From Bacteroidota bacterium (lineage in GTDB: Bacteria; Bacteroidota; Bacteroidia; Flavobacteriales; Flavobacteriaceae), in assembly GCA_023387965.1 (NCBI GenBank), contig JAEWHE010000009.1, forward strand, positions 208,931 through 272,930: a DNA stretch of 64,000 nt, written 5' to 3'. This document shows positions 60,392 through 64,000 of this stretch, piece after piece. A program made the translations under genes and the position numbers. Below the pieces are notes generated by a model. It was not told where the DNA came from and searched no databases. It saw nothing but the letters and a program-made list of their open reading frames with translations. Each line of letters begins with the position of its first letter. Position 1 is the stretch's first letter.

Positions 60392-61174
60392 TTACGTAGC
60401 GTTGATTTCATCCTCCGAAATTTCCGGCTCAGGTTTTGGAACAATAATATAACGATACTTCGGACTCAAGGAAAAATAATGGTCCTCAAAGATTTCTTCG
60501 TCAATTTTACGCCAAGGCGCAAAATTTCCGTTTTCGTCAAACTGCTGCATAAACTCGTCCTGTTCCTTTCGGTAAGTTGGTTTTTCCCAATCAAAAACAG
60601 GCGTTTTCTGGTATTCCAGCGTTTTTATCAACCTCGAAAAAACAAATCCAGTCACAAATCCAGAGAGATGTCCTTCCCACGAAATGCCATCTTCCACATC
60701 CGGAAAAACATACCAAATCATTCCACCGTAAAGCAATATAATGATAAACGAAACTGCAACCAACCGGAAATATTTAGTTTGGATTCCTTTAAAAAAAATA
60801 AACGAAGCCAATACGTAAATCAATCCGCTTGCCCCAATATGGTAACTACTTCTCCCGATTAGCCACGTTAAAATCCCCGAAATCAAAACCCCGAAAACAA
60901 TCACTTTCAACGCTTGATTCCGATAAAAAAAGCGCAAAGCCGCAATCAATAAGAAAAGCGGAATGGTATTATTGTAAAGGTGAGAAATATCGCCATGCAA
61001 AAACGGACTAAAAATAACGCCTCGCAATCCCTCCAAGGTTCTTGGAAAAATTCCCCAATCGTTTAAGTGTAACGAGAATCTTATTTCTGCCCAAAAAATA
61101 ACCCAAATGGCCACAACAGCCGCCAAAGGCCAAGCAATCACCGAAGTAGAAAAACGTAGATTTTTATCATTCAT
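60392..61174 (-). CDS. Rhomboid family intramembrane serine protease
   Basis: The 260-aa inner-membrane protease has six helices. The catalytic pair is visible: Ser116 in GASGLIY and His169 in WEGHLSG, with the oxyanion/His-Asn motif HLYNN near 65-69. A cytoplasmic tail of about 80 residues follows. The ATG at 61174 (MNDKNLRF) is preferred; a GTG at 61222 would add 16 residues. Substrate unknown. Confidence 0.88.
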   Translation of the reverse strand: MNDKNLRFSTSVIAWPLAAVVAIWVIFWAEIRFSLHLNDWGIFPRTLEGLRGVIFSPFLHGDISHLYNNTIPLFLLIAALRFFYRNQALKVIVFGVLISGILTWLIGRSSYHIGASGLIYVLASFIFFKGIQTKYFRLVAVSFIIILLYGGMIWYVFPDVEDGISWEGHLSGFVTGFVFSRLIKTLEYQKTPVFDWEKPTYRKEQDEFMQQFDENGNFAPWRKIDEEIFEDHYFSLSPKYRYIIVPKPEPEISEDEINAT

Positions 61175-61333
61175 AAAAAAGGCTCGTAATAATTTACCAA
61201 ACCACTTCAAAAATGTATCCACAAAAAATTAACTGCTATTTTGGCAGGTTGGTGGTTTAAAAATTTGAAAATTAAATAATTAGATAATTTGGGATTCTGA
61301 TAATTTCTAATTGTTTGGGGTCATTTAAAAAAA

Positions 61334-61360
61334 CCTAACAGGTTTTGGAAACCTGTTAGG
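61334..61360 (-). terminator. CCTAACAGGTTT hairpin terminator
   Basis: A perfect 12-bp stem CCTAACAGGTTT / AAACCTGTTAGG with a TGG loop. The seven-T run is on the minus strand, so it ends the 61428-61907 transcript. This exact hairpin is, from memory, common in Bacteroidota spacers. Confidence 0.75.
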
Positions 61361-61365
61361 AGATT

Positions 61366-61420
61366 TGAAACTTGAAACCTGAAACTTTGAAACCTTTACT
61401 GGTGCGAGCATCTTGCTCGA
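61366..61420. repeat. Simple repeat GAAACTTGAAACC and CGAGCATCTTGCTCG hairpin
   Basis: GAAACTTGAAACCTGAAAC (61366-61384) is a short run of the microsatellite family. Next to it CGAGCA-TCT-TGCTCG (61405-61419) forms a hairpin identical to those at the ends of the element at 61960-62112. Confidence 0.7.
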
Positions 61421-61427
61421 GTAAAAT

Positions 61428-61907
61428 CTAATTCTTAAGAAACCGAAGTCGATCTCCTGTATCAGGATCGTTAAAAAACCAAATAATTTGATATTGATTA
61501 CCTTTCTTGTAAACTTTTAGTCCTTCCAAACGTGATTGTTCGTTACCAAAAAAAAGATTTAATTCGTCGGAATTGAGAAATTCGTTGTGACTAATGTTCC
61601 ATTTCCCTACTGTTTTCTGATTATCTACCAACACTTTATTTTTGTTTAAATCGAAATTATGGACAAAAATATTGTTAGAATTATTTAGAACGAACGAGCC
61701 GTTAGAACTGAAATTGATAGAAATACTGTCAATTTTGTCTTTTGCAGACAGAAATTTGTAAGAAATTTTATCCAGATGCCAGATGCCAACGATATTTTGT
61801 CGAGCTAAATCAATATTTTTTGTCTTTGTCTGATTATCTACAGTTCCAAAAAAATTGCATGAAGTTAACGATAAGGAGAAAAGGATAAGGAGAAAAAATT
61901 GTTTCAT
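61428..61907 (-). CDS. Hypothetical lipoprotein, 159 aa
   Basis: A lipoprotein signal (LSLTSC, Cys17) is followed by a small beta-barrel-like domain (NIVGIWHLDKISYKFL ... VGKWNISHNEF) reminiscent of lipocalin-like proteins of Bacteroidota, with the IVGIW start. No enzymatic motif. It is a single gene with the hairpin terminator at 61334. Confidence 0.65.
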   Translation of the reverse strand: MKQFFLLILFSLSLTSCNFFGTVDNQTKTKNIDLARQNIVGIWHLDKISYKFLSAKDKIDSISINFSSNGSFVLNNSNNIFVHNFDLNKNKVLVDNQKTVGKWNISHNEFLNSDELNLFFGNEQSRLEGLKVYKKGNQYQIIWFFNDPDTGDRLRFLKN

Positions 61908-61959
61908 ACAAAATAACGAATTTAATTTATGGGTTCAGACCAATACCAATGTTGGGTGA

Positions 61960-62112
61960 AATTACCCCCCGCTGCCTCGAGCATCTTGCTCGCGACCATT
62001 TTTTCCAAATATGCAATTCATGAAATTTTCACCAGGGTATTACAATATATTTTTTTATGTAATATTTCCCTAATGCGGCATGAGCAAGATGCTCGCGCTA
62101 GCTAGGGGAATT
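61960..62112. repeat. MITE-like palindromic element, 153 bp
   Basis: The ends are imperfect inverted repeats of about 34 bp: AATTACCCC ... CGAGCATCTTGCTCG (to 61992) and GAGCAAGATGCTCGCG ... GGGGAATT (62082-62112). Inside, AGGGTATTACA and TGTAATA-TTT-CCCT form a second hairpin (62034-62071). There is no coding capacity. It takes up most of the 355-bp gene-free stretch 61908-62262. Confidence 0.7.
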
Positions 62113-62126
62113 GGGTTTGGGTTTTG

Positions 62127-62160
62127 AAAAAAATGCTTCGAAATTAATTGAAGCCTTTTT
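62127..62160 (-). terminator. Terminator downstream of the 62263 gene
   Basis: AAAAATGCTTC pairs with GAAGCCTTTTT around an AT-rich loop; T-runs follow on both strands. It lies about 100 bp after the stop codon at 62263. Confidence 0.6.
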
Positions 62161-62262
62161 GTTATCAATTTTTCTATTATATACAAAATGAATAATACCT
62201 CTATTGTAAAAGAAATTTATGCAGAAAGGTCTCTGTCAGCAACGAGGAATAAATTTCCCCCA

Positions 62263-62994
62263 CTATTCTTCAAAATCTAAATGAATTAACTTATATTTTT
62301 TAAAATATCCTTTTAATACATTGAAGTATTCATTTATTTCGAGTGGATAGTATTTTTGTAAAATTAATTTGTCATGTATTACCGGATGGTATTCACATTT
62401 TATGTCTGTGGTTACCCAGATTTCTCTATAATGAATATAGCCGTTACTTAAATTTTCAGAAATTACAGCCTTATTTTCTTGTAACATGTAGACAACTTTA
62501 AAGGACTTGTATCCGTGAATCATTTTAATTTGATTGGGAAATTCTTGAATTTTTAAAATTTTGTCTTTGGAATAATATTCAAAATCTTTCAAAATATCGT
62601 CCGTTGCGCCAGTATTTTTATTAATCGTTCGACTTGCCACAACTTCTTCATTTATCGTTTCATAGCCATCGATAATATTATCTCTGAACTTTTGAAAATA
62701 TTTGATAGTTTTTTTATTGTCAAACGGGAAAAAGGCATTAAAAGTGTCTTCTATCATCTGCAAGTTTTTTTCATCTGCATACGTTTTATATAAATCATTC
62801 CCAGTTTGTTCATCATTTATTGCTGACACTATATAACTTTTGAATTGTTCAAAAGATTTTTCAAATAGTTTCTTATCGGATACAACGTCTGTGGATTGAA
62901 AAACTATTGTTCCTTTTTTAGGGACAATAGTTTTCTGTTGAGAAAATACACTCATGTATAATAAAATTACAAGTCCAATATTTTTACTTATCAT
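62263..62994 (-). CDS. Hypothetical exported protein, 243 aa
   Basis: A signal peptide (about 1-19, ending FSQ) precedes a beta-rich protein (GTIVFQSTDVVSDKK; NPDD-like EYYSKDKILKIQEFPNQIKM) typical of GLPGLI-like envelope proteins of Flavobacteriaceae, although that family is not certain. It lies 21 bp downstream of the next gene and is probably cotranscribed with it. Confidence 0.6.
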   Translation of the reverse strand: MISKNIGLVILLYMSVFSQQKTIVPKKGTIVFQSTDVVSDKKLFEKSFEQFKSYIVSAINDEQTGNDLYKTYADEKNLQMIEDTFNAFFPFDNKKTIKYFQKFRDNIIDGYETINEEVVASRTINKNTGATDDILKDFEYYSKDKILKIQEFPNQIKMIHGYKSFKVVYMLQENKAVISENLSNGYIHYREIWVTTDIKCEYHPVIHDKLILQKYYPLEINEYFNVLKGYFKKYKLIHLDFEE

Positions 62995-63015
62995 TTCTTA
63001 TTTTACTTCAAAAGA

Positions 63016-64000
63016 CTATCCACAATCTGCATTACCAGTCATTGAGGACTGATATTGTGTTGGAACAACGCTTGATGGGTAGTTTTGCGCATTAAAGTTC
63101 ACTCGTCCTCCAGGTAGATAATTCGGATAATTATATTTTAACTTGCCTTCAAAATACAATTTTACCATTTCTGAAGAAACTTTTTTGGTTCCGTATTTGT
63201 TCACTGTTTGTTTCATAGAAAAAGCTAAAGTGCTAGTTGACAATGAGGCAGCCATTCCAGCTGTAATATCTGTATTTCCAACAAGCAAGTTTCGAGGACA
63301 ACCGAATAAGATAGGCTGCTGAAAATTTACAATATGATTTATATTTACTCCATTTTTATCTACTAACACAATTACAAAGCGAATGTTTTTGACTGCCGAC
63401 ATTTGCCAATTCGATCCTGTATTGATAAAATTAAAACTAGAGCAATCTGGACCAATATCTAATGTTGTATTTGCGTCATCATCGCTAACTTCGTTATCAA
63501 ATAACGACTCCACAAAATCATTCGCAATATTATTATTGTCTACACTATTTCCATATTCATCCAGATACTCTAAAACTGTATTAATTATTTCCTGCGCAAA
63601 CCCCATAGCCTCCGCACTAACCATTCCATTTACATTATTCTGGTCGAGGTAGTTAATGATTTCACTAACAGCACTGCTATTATTTTGGTCATTCCACCAT
63701 GCAAGTTGGTCGGAGTTTAATGTAGATTTAAATGCTTTAATCGCTAATCCTGGCAACAAAGGCTCACTAATAATTGTTCCATCAGCGGGATTAGTAAGGT
63801 TTGGGTCTTGTGGATTTGAAGGATTAGGTTGAGTTGGGTTAGGATTATTGGGATTTGAATTCCCTCCGGAAGAACCACCACCACTATTAGAGCCTGGATC
63901 AATATTTACAAATTTTTCTGGTTCTGGATCTAAAACAGTAAATGAAAAACATTCTTCCCAAGTATTGCTTCCTATTATTTGGGTGCATCCAGGTCCAGCT
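63016..64000 (-). CDS. 3' part of a large secreted protein, cut by the window edge
   Basis: The frame is open from 64000 to the stop at 63016, 328 residues. Order: a Cys/Trp-containing segment (CTQIIGSNTWEECFSF), a Gly/Ser linker, an Asn-Pro-rich linker (NPNNPNPTQPNPSNPQDPNL), a helical acidic region (VNGMVSAEAMGFAQEIINTV) and a C-terminal beta-rich domain (CSSFNFINTG ... VKLYFEGKLKYNYPNYLPGG) ending NADCG. The linkers suggest a multidomain surface protein or a polymorphic-toxin-like C-terminal module; no known toxin motif was found. The real start is outside the window. Confidence 0.65.
   Translation of the reverse strand, partial: AGPGCTQIIGSNTWEECFSFTVLDPEPEKFVNIDPGSNSGGGSSGGNSNPNNPNPTQPNPSNPQDPNLTNPADGTIISEPLLPGLAIKAFKSTLNSDQLAWWNDQNNSSAVSEIINYLDQNNVNGMVSAEAMGFAQEIINTVLEYLDEYGNSVDNNNIANDFVESLFDNEVSDDDANTTLDIGPDCSSFNFINTGSNWQMSAVKNIRFVIVLVDKNGVNINHIVNFQQPILFGCPRNLLVGNTDITAGMAASLSTSTLAFSMKQTVNKYGTKKVSSEMVKLYFEGKLKYNYPNYLPGGRVNFNAQNYPSSVVPTQYQSSMTGNADCG

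Noticed and set aside
61960..62112. Complete insertion sequence
   Set aside because: The element has inverted ends but only 153 bp and no transposase frame.
1..64000. tRNA or rRNA genes
   Set aside because: No cloverleaf with the GTTCRANNC-type T-loop and no rRNA-like stretch was recognised in the spacers; a covariance-model scan would be needed to be certain.

Overview
The window looks like chromosomal DNA of a member of the Flavobacteriaceae, most likely Flavobacterium or a close relative. The evidence is low GC, -7 promoter boxes of the form TAnnTTTG with no Shine-Dalgarno sequences, three proteins ending in a type IX secretion (T9SS) type A sorting domain, a SusC/SusD pair, and a fused str-S10-spc-alpha ribosomal operon without tuf. 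No rRNA, tRNA, CRISPR array, complete insertion sequence or prophage was seen. All calls come from reading the sequence; no database search was run.

Layout. 1-7.7 kb: two unknown genes, a Tat-exported Gfo/Idh/MocA oxidoreductase, a membrane TPR regulator with an AraC-type DNA-binding end, a secreted RCC1-repeat protein and a processive family 2 glycosyltransferase. 7.8-12.7 kb: a flavin/PNPOx-type protein, then an operon with a Cys-rich small protein, an MbnP-like copper lipoprotein, an MbnH-like di-heme peroxidase, a T9SS cargo protein and an outer-membrane protein with a Cys cluster. 12.8-24.2 kb: housekeeping genes (sodium/solute symporter, CoA-binding protein, MarC, two guanidine-modifying hydrolases, citrate synthase, HugZ-like protein, enolase) and a toxin-antitoxin pair whose toxin is frameshifted. 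24.5-31.9 kb: an accessory stretch with a T9SS protein, a fatty acid hydroxylase family enzyme, a GNAT, three unknown genes, two gene remnants, and blocks of simple and 21-bp tandem repeats. 31.96-33.1 kb: carA. 33.6-51.0 kb: rpsL-rpsG-fusA-rpsJ, S10, spc and alpha genes, ending with rplQ, all on the minus strand. A strong promoter lies at 51,012-51,042, and three spacers have folded-RNA signatures. 51.3-59.4 kb: a BamA/TamA-like barrel protein and a SusC-SusD-lipoprotein-lipoprotein operon. 59.5-64 kb: rlmB, a rhomboid protease, a lipoprotein and two unknown exported proteins, the last cut by the window edge.

The most interesting signals are: (1) a dispersed family of about 45-150 bp structured repeats with conserved ends and palindromic cores whose arms differ between copies but still pair; one core has landed inside and broken an XRE regulator gene; (2) the MbnP/MbnH-like operon headed by an apparently leaderless small gene that is flanked by a 19-20 bp inverted repeat; (3) nested hairpins in the spacers before rplC, rpsH and rpsD, candidates for ribosomal-protein autoregulation; (4) a three-gene unknown cassette at 27.7-29.9 kb; (5) a second, MITE-like palindromic element at 61,960-62,112.
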